From NCBI GenBank assembly GCA_035771165.1, contig JAWNZC010000354.1, forward strand, positions 1,413,001-1,477,000: a DNA stretch of 64,000 bases, given 5' to 3'. Source of the DNA: Paragorgia papillata (taxonomy: Eukaryota; Cnidaria; Anthozoa; Scleralcyonacea; Coralliidae). This document shows, in pieces, positions 10,663-20,544 of this stretch (positions within the stretch are counted from its first letter, which is position 1; each line of letters begins with the position of its first letter). The position numbers and the translations under genes were made by a program. The notes beneath the pieces are model-generated. The model worked only from the letters and a program-made list of their open reading frames with translations. It searched no databases and was not told where the DNA came from.

Positions 10663-11481
10663 GATTACAATTTGCATTCGAGCCTTCACATTCAGATCGA
10701 TCTAACTCGCTTCGTCAATCACTCAATCTGCCACTAAGTCTATGATTGTAGTATGATCGATCCAATGCCATATGGATTTCAAGTAGCCTACGTGTAGACG
10801 CTAGCGTGTTCTTCCTCTATAGGGATTAAGCACAGAAAGTAAACAAACGTATGTACGTATATAGCGTCCTATCAGACTGTTTGCGTTCGAGCATTCACAT
10901 TCATATCGATTTTGACATAAATCGATCTCAAATGAGAGTGATGTCACTGCATGGCTATGTACGAATAATAATTATATATAGTCTACTCGAAGATCATTCA
11001 AACTTACTTCGAACTCAGATTGATCCAGGCTCGCTTTTAGAAAGCATTCACACTAATTTAGATCGATAATTTAGATGCATTGATCGCTTTTAACTTCTAT
11101 CGTGCTTCTATCAATCTCAGATAGTGTGAACAGCCGTTACAGCCCTTGTCTTGGTCTTGGTTGAAATTCCACTCCCATCGACAAATGTTTGGCGTTCCGT
11201 AAATAGCTGAAGATCGCGTGAAATTTTCTTTAACCGAAGTGTTTCAAAATATCTACTTATACAACCTCGTGCCGTTCACGCATCTGTCGCGTCAGCTTTT
11301 TTTTTTTTTTTTGTCAGCTTATCTTTGACGTCAGTTCTTTAACAGCTCCTCCTATTTCAAGTGCTTGGCTTTGTCGAAAGACGCTGGGATATTTAATTGT
11401 TTTTCGGCTGACGACACATTGTTACTTCGCTAATCATAGCGCTAATTACTTCGCTCAATTCGAGCTCCAGTGAAGAAAGCG

Positions 11482-11524
11482 ATACCTCACACCAATACCT
11501 CACACTAATACCTCACACCAATAC
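11482..11524 (+). repeat. 13-bp tandem repeat, three units
   Basis: ATACCTCACACCA occurs three times in tandem (the middle unit has a T for C) plus four further bases. Confidence 0.8.
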
Positions 11525-11687
11525 ATAAAGAACCTTCTTGGTTTCTTCTAGGCAAGTTGATACACTGGCGAGAGAGTGCATTAATTAAAAGAGTTTCGTG
11601 CTCAATTTATGATTACTACTACTGCTGCATGACGGATTGATGCTCACAGACACCGATTAAAGTGAGTCACACTATAGTTAATAGTGG

Positions 11688-11828
11688 AAATATAGTAGTA
11701 GAAACGTCGTTTCTCTCTGACGAAGGGCCTTCGCTCGAAACGTTAGATTCCTATACGTTCTCTGTTTCGGCAGTACTATATTTCGATTGTTGTTTCTACA
11801 CTGCCTACGCAGCACGCTACTTTTATTT
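11688..11828 (+). mobile_element. Fold-back family A copy with exact 18-bp TSD
   Basis: A 5'-shortened copy: CTCTGACGAAGGGCCTTCGC, 'GAAACGTTAG', 'CTGTTTCGGCAGT', 'CACTGCCTACGCAGCACGCT', 'ACTTTTATTTCA'. It lies between two identical copies of CACTATAGTTAATAGTGG (11670-11687 and 11829-11846). An exact 18-bp duplication indicates LINE/Penelope-type integration and a fairly recent event. No ORF of its own. Confidence 0.75.
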
Positions 11829-12308
11829 CACTATAGTTAATAGTGGTTTGTTTACACCAGCTCTGGTTTATGGGTAGGTGGTATGCGTGACTGTTGATTG
11901 TCCTTTCTTCATTTTGTGTTCTCTTCGAGCCCGGCTACGGTTTGACGGAAAAGAACGCAAGAACTACGAAATTCGATCCTTCAGACTTGAAGTAATAACT
12001 CCACTGCATATTGCGTAATGCTGTGAAGAAGGCCCGAGTCAATAAGCCCAATCCATAGTAATTAAATAAATGTGGTATGTCTATACATACTTATCTCATG
12101 CGCTATCACCAATAATCAGTCACCATGTATTAAAACATTCGAAGAGATGACATTTTACGCGATTAAACTATACATGTTCGAAGACTTTTTGCTGAAAGAA
12201 GATTCCGACTGTGTGCTATAATGTTTAGACGTTTAATTTATGCGTACGTATTGGTGCGCATGTCATATGCATAATTAACAGTGATGAACACGTGTTTTAA
12301 GATATATA

Positions 12309-12633
12309 ATGAAATAAAAGTAGCGTGCTGCGTAGGCAGTGTTGAAACAACAATCGAAATATAGTAAAGTTAGATAAACTGCCGAAACAGATCAGAGAAC
12401 GTAGGAGTCTAACATTTCGAGCGAAGGCCCTTCGTCAGAGAGAAACGTAAAGAGTGTAAACAAACAATGAGCTTATATACGAAAGGTAATCATGTGACCA
12501 AAAATAAGCCAATCAATATAAGCTCATTGTTTGTTTACACTCTTTACGTTTCTCTCTGACGAAGGGCCTTCGCTCGAAACGTTAGATTCCTACGTTCTCT
12601 GTTTCGGCAGTATATCTAACCTAAGTTACTATA
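12309..12633. mobile_element. Fold-back family A, most complete copy, 14-bp TSD
   Basis: The left arm runs from GAAATAAAAGTAGCGTGCTG to 'CCTTCGTCAGAGAGAAAC'; the right arm from GTTTCTCTCTGACGAAGGGC to 'CTAACCTAAGTTACTATA'. The centre is itself an inverted repeat: 'AAAGAGTGTAAACAAACAATG' and its complement around a ~40-bp loop. Flanked by two identical TTTTAAGATATATA (12295-12308, 12634-12647). This copy shows the full architecture from which the others look truncated. Confidence 0.75.
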
Positions 12634-12832
12634 TTTTAAGATATATAGTTCAGTTGATATTAGGTTTCGGGATAGTAAACATAAAGCCGTCTTAACACAT
12701 AAACGTCTCTCGGTGTCTAGTCATTTATTTGTACCACACAACTTTATGTGCGCAACTTCGTAATATATAACATAACTCGTGGACTAAGTTCTCGCCAACG
12801 GCTTCGGTATACAGCTCCGTGCCCAGACGTCA

Positions 12833-12886
12833 GACCAGTGCATTATATAGTATAGCATGGTCGCCGGTTCGATTCCAACCGTCTGG
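12833..12886 (+). other. tRNA-like relic, 54 nt
   Basis: CCAGACG at the start pairs exactly with CGTCTGG at the end (a 7-bp acceptor-like stem), a B-box-like GGTTCGATTCC precedes the 3' stem, and TTTT follows. The length is about 20 nt short of a tRNA, and the D and anticodon arms are not formed, so this is a pseudogene or SINE head. Confidence 0.4.
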
Positions 12887-12889
12887 TTT

Positions 12890-14160
12890 TAACAGGTATA
12901 CATTTACTCACTCGAAACTCTAAGATATGCATATGCAGTCACATTCATATTCAACTAGTTGGACTTTGCTTGGCTTTGGGAAGAATTGAGTCTTGTTTGT
13001 CTGCTCTGTGGAAATTCTGAGAAACACAGCACGAAAACTCAGCCATAAACATGTTTATATGGTTGAGTCGCAAGGACTTTCTTCAGTTATTAAAAAGGGA
13101 GATATGGTCGCCGGTTTGAAAAAGGTTAAGGGTCATCTACATAGATAGATAAACACCTTCATTTATTCTAGTCATGCAGGCTAATTCTTTCAGTATTAAG
13201 ACAAATGCTGACATCTGCAATAGTGATATGGTGCACTATAGTATAGCTACTTCGATTCTGGCCGGTAGGTCTCTGCCTCCGCCACAGGCTCTTCTTATAA
13301 TTTTTAAGTTAAATTTCTCATGTTGAGCGAAACTCGATCGCGTTTGTGAAGCCAGGGAATTAGCGTAGAGCGCGCGCAATGGTTGATGGGAAGGCTCTTT
13401 GCGCGCAGCCATGGCGACCAATCTCAGGGCAAGGTTTGATGTAAACCAAACAGGTTTGTCTCAGTACTGCTTACTATAGAGTATGCTCAAGACTGGAGAA
13501 ACCAATGCCAAAGTAGATGATTACCCTGAGCTCAAAAAAACAGCATTAGCCATACAGCTACAGATGTTCAAACATACAACTCAAGATATACGCCCCTCCC
13601 CCCTTCCCTCGCCCCCTCTCAAATGTCCTCAATAATGATCGACCAGATCTGAATCTTGAAAAGCGACTGGGGACGAGGCAGGGTAGGTCTTGTGTTTCCG
13701 CAGTATACGAATGTCGAACTGGTGTATCTAATTGCGTCTACTCGAAACATTTCCTGTTTATGATTTGCTAGTGAATGTTGAAAAACGTCTTTTTGACTCC
13801 GATGAGTCACATAGACTATTTGTCAGCATGACAGTTGAGCCAAAGGTTAGTTGAGTCGTAAGAAAAGATCGTTTTCCGGATTTTTAGAGTTGTTTGAACA
13901 GACTTGATGCGAATGTTATCGTATAATTGTTGTTTTGGTTGTAGATTGGTTGCAGTTGTAGTTTGTTTTGGTTAGAGTGGTCGTAATTGTATTATGTTAA
14001 TTTATTATATAAAATAGAGTGTTTAATTGATTTTTCCGCCACTAATAAAAGTGATAATCTCACATGTGCGATTATTTATGATAATCGCACATGTGACGAT
14101 TATTGCTGAATCAGCATTATAGTTTAACGCAATTTTTGCAAGGCAATAGGACAATTTTTT
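12890..14160. other. Mostly unique sequence
   Basis: No coding exon, tRNA or TIR element recognised. 14054-14099 has a short inverted repeat (AATCGCACATGTGA and complement). Two 60-residue minus-strand frames near 13236-13421 and 13619-13810 have no recognisable motif. Confidence 0.35.
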
Positions 14161-14320
14161 TTATATAATAAACAGAACAATACATGGATGCTTGGAAATA
14201 TGAAATTTATTTCTCGTGTTAAACAGGATATGTCACTCGTTCGCTTCGCTCACTCGTGAGATATCCTGGTCAACACTCAAAATAAATTTCATATTTCCGC
14301 ACATATTATTCTCTATATAT
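14161..14320. mobile_element. ~150-bp palindromic MITE (GGAAATATGAAATTTATTTC type), copy 1
   Basis: The left arm ATGGATGCTTGGAAATATGA, continuing 'AATTTATTTCTCG', pairs with the right arm 'AATAAATTTCATATTTCCGC'. The centre is a palindromic 'TCACTCGTTCGCTTCGCTCA' with complement. Outer edges are TATATAATAA and CTCTATATA. A sister element with the same plan and diverged arms lies at 23555-23721. Confidence 0.65.
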
Positions 14321-14481
14321 TAGTTTGTGAAAAGCCTTTATTTTATTAATGTACTTGTAACAACAGAAGCATTCTGTTCGTTTTCGGTTTGTAGATTTGC
14401 TTTGAAATTTGTCAAATTTGATATATTGGGGTTAACTTGTCACTCTAGAATACAGTAACAAACTACACAAGTCTTAATAGT

Positions 14482-14530
14482 GAAATAAAAGTAGCGTGTT
14501 GCGTCGGCAGTGTAGAAACAACAATCGAAA
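14482..14530 (+). mobile_element. Family A left-end fragment
   Basis: GAAATAAAAGTAGCGTGTTG through 'ACAACAATCGAAATATA' matches the outer 45 bp of family A. Another family A segment of the same orientation lies at 15127-15208 ('ATCGAAATATAGTAAGG' to 'TTTCGAGCGAAGGCCCT'). The tRNA-headed composite between them probably inserted into, or recombined with, a family A copy. Confidence 0.6.
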
Positions 14531-14536
14531 TATATA

Positions 14537-14600
14537 TAACGACCTCCGTGGTCAGAGCATTGCACTAGAATCGCAAGGTCGTGGGTTCAATTCCTGCCGG
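14537..14600 (+). other. tRNA-like SINE head
   Basis: An A-box-like CCGTGGTCAGAGCATTGC, an anticodon-arm-like 'TTGCACTAGAATCGCAA' and a B-box GGGTTCAATTCC are in tRNA order and spacing. There is no pairing acceptor stem, so it is a Pol III promoter-like SINE head, not a tRNA gene. It abuts the fold-back at 14631. Confidence 0.6.
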
Positions 14601-14630
14601 AAGGCCTGTGTAGTTGCATTTTTCGCAACT

Positions 14631-15032
14631 GGTCCCGGTGTCACGGTCTCAGCGATCCCCCAGTCTGAGTTATCCCCTAAGACCAACTGCGCAGTTATCC
14701 CCTGCTTGTTCTAACTCAAAAAATACGTATAATCATGGAAACCATACTTTTATCACGTTCTTTTAAACATTTGGTCGTAAGGTAATCAATATCGTAAGTA
14801 TAAATATAAAACGTCTGTGATTATTACGAATGTCAATACCATGTATCGTCTCGCTAAACTCGATACTTCATCAGAGCATAAAAGAACGTGATAAAAGTAT
14901 GGTTTCCATGATTATACGTATTTTTTTTAGTTAGAACAACGATAATATCAATGAAGAAAAGCAGGGGATAACTGCGCAGTTGGTCTTAGGGGATAACTCA
15001 GACTGGGGGATCACTGAGACCGTGACACCGGT
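14631..15032. mobile_element. 402-bp fold-back element with ~135-150-bp arms
   Basis: The left arm starts 'GGTCCCGGTGTCACGGTCTC' and runs to 'TATCACGTTCTTTTA' (14764). The right arm, 14879-15032, is its complement with one short insertion (AACGATAATATCAATGAAG). The loop holds CTCGATACTTCATCAGAGCA, whose complement reads CTGATGAAGTATCGAG, a CTGATGAAG module also seen in families A and B. Two inverted copies of one sequence head to head could equally explain the structure. Confidence 0.65.
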
Positions 15033-15126
15033 TTGGTGTTAAAATGTATATATTCTACACTCGAATTTTCCTTCACCAAAAAATCCCTAGAACATGCTAT
15101 GTAATCGAGTGAAATGCCCAATATTA

Positions 15127-15208
15127 CTTCTAATAAATCGAAATATAGTAAGGTTAGATATACTGCCGAAACAGAGAACGTAGGAATCTAACGTTTCGAG
15201 CGAAGGCC
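15127..15208 (-). mobile_element. Family A fragment
   Basis: ATCGAAATATAGTAAGGTTA, 'ATATACTGCCGAAACAGAG', 'CGTTTCGAGCGAAGGCCCT': the inner half of the family A left arm. It stops abruptly at 15208. See the entry at 14482. Confidence 0.6.
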
Positions 15209-15537
15209 CTAGAACCTAAATGATTTTCCCGTCTGTGGGGTCGCACTGGCGTTTGCTTGCCAACCCACCGAGATGGCGGCATCGATCTACGCGACAGACA
15301 GTAATCATTGGTGCTAAATGAATACCAATGGCGGCGGAGTGGTCTGATTACTGAATGGGTATACGGGCCATATATAGGGCAACTTAGCTAACACTCGTTC
15401 CTCATGAAATACAGTCAAACCTCTCGTAAGTAAAAAAGCAACTTTATTTATTGAGATTAACATATGCCAGTATTTAGATACTGATAACTCAATGACCATC
15501 ACCTCTTGATGGAACTAGTTCATAGAATTAACTGAGG

Positions 15538-15640
15538 AAACTATGGTGTTGATTTTACGGAGGGAGGAAAACCAGAGAACCCGGTGGGAAAACCCTCGAG
15601 GCACAGGAGAGAACCAACAACTCTAGACTCACATGAAGCC
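15538..15640 (-). mobile_element. Isolated central domain of the 5S/tRNA SINE
   Basis: The minus strand reads 'CTCTCCTGTGCCTCGAGG', 'GGGTTCTCTGGTTTTCCTCC' and 'CTCCGTAAAATCAACACC', matching only the middle part of the full SINEs at 28403 and 49314. Neither the Pol III head nor the 3' tail is present. It resembles the deeply conserved central domain known from several metazoan SINE families (comparison from memory, unverified). Confidence 0.6.
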
Positions 15641-17057
15641 TCATTTTGACGCATATTTTGACCAAAAAGCCTCGTTTTCACGCAACATTTGTCTAAATTT
15701 CCACCGTTTAGCCTCGTTTTCGTGTTGATAGTGAGTAGCTCGGCCAATGAGAGTGCGTGATTTGTAAATAGCCTACTACTGCAGATTTTGGATCGAAAAA
15801 TATTTTAGGACCGTTTGGTTTAGTTACTGGTTTAGATGCGCGTCCAGACAGTTAATGGTCAGCGGGGTGGTCTCTGAACATACTATAAGTCGAAACCATA
15901 AATCGGACGGTTTGATAACAACTGTAAACACAGACTTAAAGTCATCTGGAAGTAGTCCAAAATACTATTTATCGCCATTTTAATAGTTTTTAGTGTTTTC
16001 CTACAAGATTTCTATCTCAGCGACCGTCTTGTGTTTGCTGACCAGTCTACAATGAGAGTAATATGTTCCAGCCCAAATAACAGTTTGTGTGGGATGTAAT
16101 TGGCGTGTTGGTGGTTGGCCTTCGCTTTAGCCTGGCATACATCTGTCACCCAAGCTGAATTCTAGCTACTGTACCTTGATCTTACTAAGAAAATGCGACA
16201 AAAGAAAAATCCGACTGGCCTCTAATCCCATAAAAAAAGGCGACAAAAGTCTCTGATGGGCGCGCTTTAATGCTTTATGAAGTGGACTCCACGCAGTAGC
16301 GTACCTACTGTGCGCAATAATGCGCTAACTGCGTGTGTTTTGCGCAGATTGTATCGCTCGGAATGGGGGGAAAGTCCAGTGCGTGCGTGTGTGTGCGCTA
16401 ATCGTTTTCTCATCTGGTGCCCAGGCGTAGACATAATGAGTGAGCTTTTCAGCAGGGACAACAAATATACTGGTGTGACCATGGTGTGATTTATAGCCAA
16501 GTGTGTGTTTAGGTAACAACGCAGTGTTCAACAGTCGTTAAAATCGTTAGGGTTATCACCAGGTATACTTTTTGCCGTCTACTGTGGCACGCAACAGTGT
16601 ACCTCACTGCTGAACAACTGTGCTTTTTTCGGTGTCGTAGGGATGATTATCAAATTCATCAGTAAAAATTCAAGAAGAAAATTCAAAAGAAATGAATATT
16701 TAATCAATATCTGTAAATCGCATACAGATTCGTCCTGATTCACATAAACGTTTTCCTCAATTTACTTAGCTAAAATCACTCCAACTTGAAAAATAGTTTG
16801 AAAACATGGCTATTTAGATGCGTGCAGCTCGCCTTGTAAATCCGCTACAAATCGCTGCTCATGCTTTATCTATTACGCGTATAACCCCCGTATAGTAAGT
16901 GATCTCCAGTTATTGAACTGCAGTTGAGGGTTAAGAGGTCTTTATGTAAGTGGTCTGTAGCCGTTGTTGGAGAGCCAGCCTGAAAGAGCATGCATACACA
17001 CGTAGGCAGTGTTGGGGTCGTGGGGAATAATCACTGATCCCTCATAATCTTGTTCTA
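15641..17057. other. Unique sequence with one repeat fragment
   Basis: 16649-16735 is a 5'-end copy of the 1251/63322 repeat ('AAAATTCAAAAGAAATGAATATTTAATCAATATCTGTAAATC'-type sequence, here interrupted by substitutions). The overlapping frames on both strands at 16267-16531 have no motif and are probably chance. No gene recognised. Confidence 0.35.
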
Positions 17058-17588
17058 AGGGGCCGTTTACACGGACAAACGTTGTCCTCCCCCGAGCCTG
17101 GGGCAGCCAACTTTGTGTTCATTTTACTTAGTCTCGACAGCGAGCGAGTACATGGGGAATTTCATACTTGTCTCGGATAGTAGGGTCACCCTGGGGTAGG
17201 GTCACCCTCTTTGCGAGGTAGGGTTACCCTAGGCAAAACTGAGAAACAAATTGGCGGCAGAAAGTGAAACAATTGATAGAGCAGCAAATACGAAGCGAAA
17301 AAAATAGTCTTGGTCTCCAACAATAGTTGAAAACCTGATAATTGGCCTGAAGAAGTATAAAAGCTTCTGTGAGTTTAATTCTGTCGTTTAATTCTAACAG
17401 TATACAGTTACAGTTTCTTCCCGACGATCGGCCATCCTAAATTAGATGCATAACTATACCCAGTCACTCCAGGCTTAAACCGATTCAGAAGTCATAATCT
17501 AATTCCTGTAAGCACACGACAAAGTTGTCTCGGGGAGTAGGGTGTCCCTCTTACCCGAGTCAACTTTTAGTCATGTAAAACGGGCCCT
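17058..17588. mobile_element. 531-bp TIR element, no coding capacity
   Basis: The left end AGGGGCCGTTTACACGGACA pairs imperfectly with the right end ...TGTAAAACGGGCCCT, and the subterminal 'CAACTTTGTG' is mirrored by 'CGACAAAGTTG'. The inside holds a direct repeat of 'TAGGGT(C/T)ACCCT'. The GGGCC-GTTTAC end type recurs at 35528, 56735 and 59233. TSD not resolved. Confidence 0.5.
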
Positions 17589-17682
17589 ATAAGTAAGCCT
17601 CCTACTCAGTTATCTCAGAATAATGTGCTAAAGTCATCGTCCGTCCGCCCATACATGCTAGACAAAAACAACAACTAATTGG

Positions 17683-18195
17683 AATTAAAGGCTTATGCAG
17701 TGAAAAATAAGTTCGGGAGAAACTCTCTTATTTAAAAGAACTTTTGAAGTTATAAAGATTGACGTTTGCAGCTCTTCCATATCTCACTTCGTTCTTGAGA
17801 TATTGAGATTTGCGTGATATGCAAATAACATCACTTAGACGTCACACTGTATAATGACTTGTTGGAAAATCATGTCTATTCTTGCAATAATTCAAGTAAA
17901 TCACTTGAAACTTTTCATGTATAGTGTCCTGCGACACAAAGAAGCACATGCACAGTTAAAAGTGATTTTGTTAAATAATCTCAAATTGACATCCAAGATT
18001 TTCCGACAAGTCATTATGCAGTGTGTCGTCTAAGCGATGTTATTTACATATTAAACAAATCTGAATATCTAAAGAACGAAGTGAGATATGGAACAGCTGC
18101 AAACGTCAATCTTTATAACCTCAAAAGTTCTTTTAAATAACTAAAATAAGAGAGTTTCTCCCGAACTTATTTTTCGCTGCATAAGCCCTTTAAAT
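17683..18195. mobile_element. 513-bp TTAA-flanked fold-back element, copy 2
   Basis: The left arm includes AGGCTTATGCAGTGAAAAAT, 'TTCGGGAGAAACTCTC' and 'CCATATCTCACTTCGTTCTT'; the right arm mirrors all three. The arms are about 220 bp. Ends are TTAAAGGCTTATG and CATAAGCCCTTTAA. The 'ATATCTCACTTCGTTCTTGAGATATT' block is shared with copy 3 at 20691. Confidence 0.7.
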
Positions 18196-18425
18196 CAAAG
18201 TGAAAAACGTTATTGGACTTTGCTTTGGCAAATAATGAGCGTCCGATCTTTATGGGCATCTACAATGGCTCGCCGATCTTTATGGGCATTTACAATGGCG
18301 AACCGAAACGATACTTTTTCTGGTATTTTGCGGCCATCATCACCACCAGAAATGAGAAAAGGAGTGAAAGTGTTGGGTGAGTTGCGCCGAGGGTTCTTAT
18401 TCCGGCTTATGAAGTGAGATAATAT

Positions 18426-18509
18426 CAACCTCGTACTCAGGGTCTTATCTCCGCTCCCCCGCCTGGGCGGGGGCGGGGGAGCGGAGATAAGACCCTGGGT
18501 ACGAGGTTG
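18426..18509. mobile_element. 84-bp snap-back MITE with perfect 9-bp TSD (Mutator-like?)
   Basis: The left half CAACCTCGTACTCAGGGTCT...CCCGCC is complementary to the right half ending GTACGAGGTTG, with one mismatch (ACTCAGGG/CCCTGGGT) and a tiny GC-rich loop. It is bounded by AGATAATAT on both sides (18417-18425, 18510-18518). A 9-bp duplication is typical of Mutator-type elements. The open frames on both strands across it are artefacts. Confidence 0.7.
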
Positions 18510-19377
18510 AGATAATATAATGACGCGTGTTGCTTTATGGATCACGAGTGTTGATTTTTAAATGGTAAAAATGTCCAAAATAGATCGTCCCGATAAGCCA
18601 GGTATTTTAAATATTCTCTTCCGCTATTGAACCAAAAGGATAAACTTATGAATGTAAATTCACAAACCGTGTGTTGATTGTGTTTGTATGAAACGGGTGT
18701 TATCATTGAGAATGAGTATAGCTAACAGAAGATATGCGAAAGTGACAGAATTGTTTCATCTTTCCGTTCACCTCTTAATGCATTTTCACCTCGTAATGTA
18801 TTTTCCCCTACGGCTACGAACATCTTTAGATTTACCAGATGGAAAACTGGCGCTGACGGGCGAAAAAGTTATTGAATACTTACAGAACTTCTCTTGTACA
18901 TGCATTATCTCATTTTTAATCTTCCTATTACAACGTTTTTCATTAAACATAAATGTTCAGTTGAATTGGTTAAAACGAAAATATTTAATAAGCCCCTTCC
19001 TCAGATAAGCGGCCTCCCTCGAATAAGCCTCCACATTTTTGTCCAGAATTTTAAATAAGCGCCGGGCGCTTATTCAGGGAAATACGTTAGTCCTTACGCG
19101 TGGGTGCTTCTTTAGGGTAATTTTTGCTGTGAGAGTTCTTGTCGTCGCAGCAACGTCCCGGCCTAATCATTGTTTTCGTAGTGAAATCATAAAATTCGTC
19201 GGAGTTAAATCCGTTAAAAATCGAAGTCGCATATTAGCATCGATTTATCGACAAAAGTTGTAATATGAATTTAATTTGTCTATGTATATATACAAATTAA
19301 ATATACGTAGTTATTACGCGACTTGTGCAACCGGAATATAAATCTGATGAAATGAAACGGTCAAATGGAAAAATCAA

Positions 19378-19475
19378 AAATGTTTCTCTCCGACGAAGGG
19401 CCTTCGCTCGAAACGTTAGGCTTCTATACGTTCCATGTTTCGGCATTGTATCCAACCTTACTATATTTCGATTTT
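19378..19475 (+). mobile_element. Family A fragment
   Basis: GTTTCTCTCCGACGAAGGGC, 'CTTCGCTCGAAACGTTAGG', 'CATGTTTCGGCATTG', 'CCTTACTATATTTCGATT'. Only the right half up to the TTTCGATT box is present; the CACTGCC end is missing. No gene seen in the surrounding 18.5-19.37 kb. Confidence 0.6.
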
Positions 19476-19669
19476 TTTAAATCTGCTATTGTATTTGCGG
19501 CCTATATATATTTTGATATAGGACTGATTTTTACGTATTAATTTCATTGTATTATTTTAGTTATAGTGCCAAATATACATCTGTTTTGTTGGACACCATA
19601 TGTTGTCTTTCTCACCGTTTCACTATGTCTTTGTTAGTTTGTTTACTAGTAGATCAAGAAGTTGTCTAA

Positions 19670-19875
19670 TATCGAAATATAGTAAGGTTAGATATACTGC
19701 CGAAACAGAGATTGTAGTATCGTTTCGAGCGAAGGCGTTTCTCTCTGACGAAGGGCTTTCGCTCGCCGAAACGTTGCTTCCTGTACGTTCTCTGTTTCGG
19801 CAGCATATCTAACCTTACTTATATTTCGATTGTTATTTCAACACTGCCTACGCAGCACGCTACTTTTATTTCAGT
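19670..19875. mobile_element. Fold-back family A copy with both halves
   Basis: The left half starts at ATCGAAATATAGTAAGGTTA; the right half runs to 'CGCAGCACGCTACTTTTATTTCA'. The central hairpin is degenerate. TCTAATAT occurs immediately before (19664-19671) and just after the element, a partial TSD. The ~70-residue frame inside is not a gene. Confidence 0.65.
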
Positions 19876-20195
19876 CTTCTAATATGTTCTCTTCGAGAAA
19901 CATGTTTTCCCGTCAAAGACTTAATTTAGAAAGTCAAAAATCCGTGGAATTCAGATAAACGACTCATCTGAGCTAGTATTAAGATTCACGTGGGCGTCTA
20001 TATATATATGACTATTATCAGTGCAATCTTTCGCTTTTCGACTTATCAAGGCCATTGTTAATACTATTGCACGTAATAAACGTATAGCGCGTAAAAGGAC
20101 TTCCATCTTCAACCCGGAATAGCTGACACCACGCACAGACCAATGTGGGACAGTACATTCTTTCCTGACATCTCCGGTGGCATTGTCTGCAACAA

Positions 20196-20462
20196 ATGAT
20201 CTATATAATTTTAGGTTTCGCTGTATTATGTTTTTCGTGGGTTTTATTTACTTTTGCTAACAGGGCAAGCAATATAAGAAGGTGTTTTAATCTGAATGCT
20301 TTAATTTCCAATACAGATCCCACAGTGATATATACCGTCCGCATTAAAAGCCGCACGAAAGCCAAGGGCAAATATACGAAAGTCTTCTCTCCTGAAGTCA
20401 GTTTAAAAGTATTTGGAATCAACTTTGGCTTGGAAACCGCTTTTTCTGAGAGGATGCTGTGA
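20196..20462 (+). CDS. Doubtful 88-residue open frame
   Basis: It starts with a hydrophobic stretch that could be a signal anchor and ends with basic residues. I recognise no domain, and I see no clear upstream promoter, splice site or poly-A signal. Such a frame is expected by chance in this sequence. Recorded only because it is not explained by any repeat. Confidence 0.12.
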   Translation: MIYIILGFAVLCFSWVLFTFANRASNIRRCFNLNALISNTDPTVIYTVRIKSRTKAKGKYTKVFSPEVSLKVFGINFGLETAFSERML

Positions 20463-20544
20463 AAGCATTTGGAGCAGTTTTAAAAGGTATTTGCCTATTT
20501 ACATGTTTTCTGATATACGTCTCAAAGCGAACTTCCGCTCGGGT

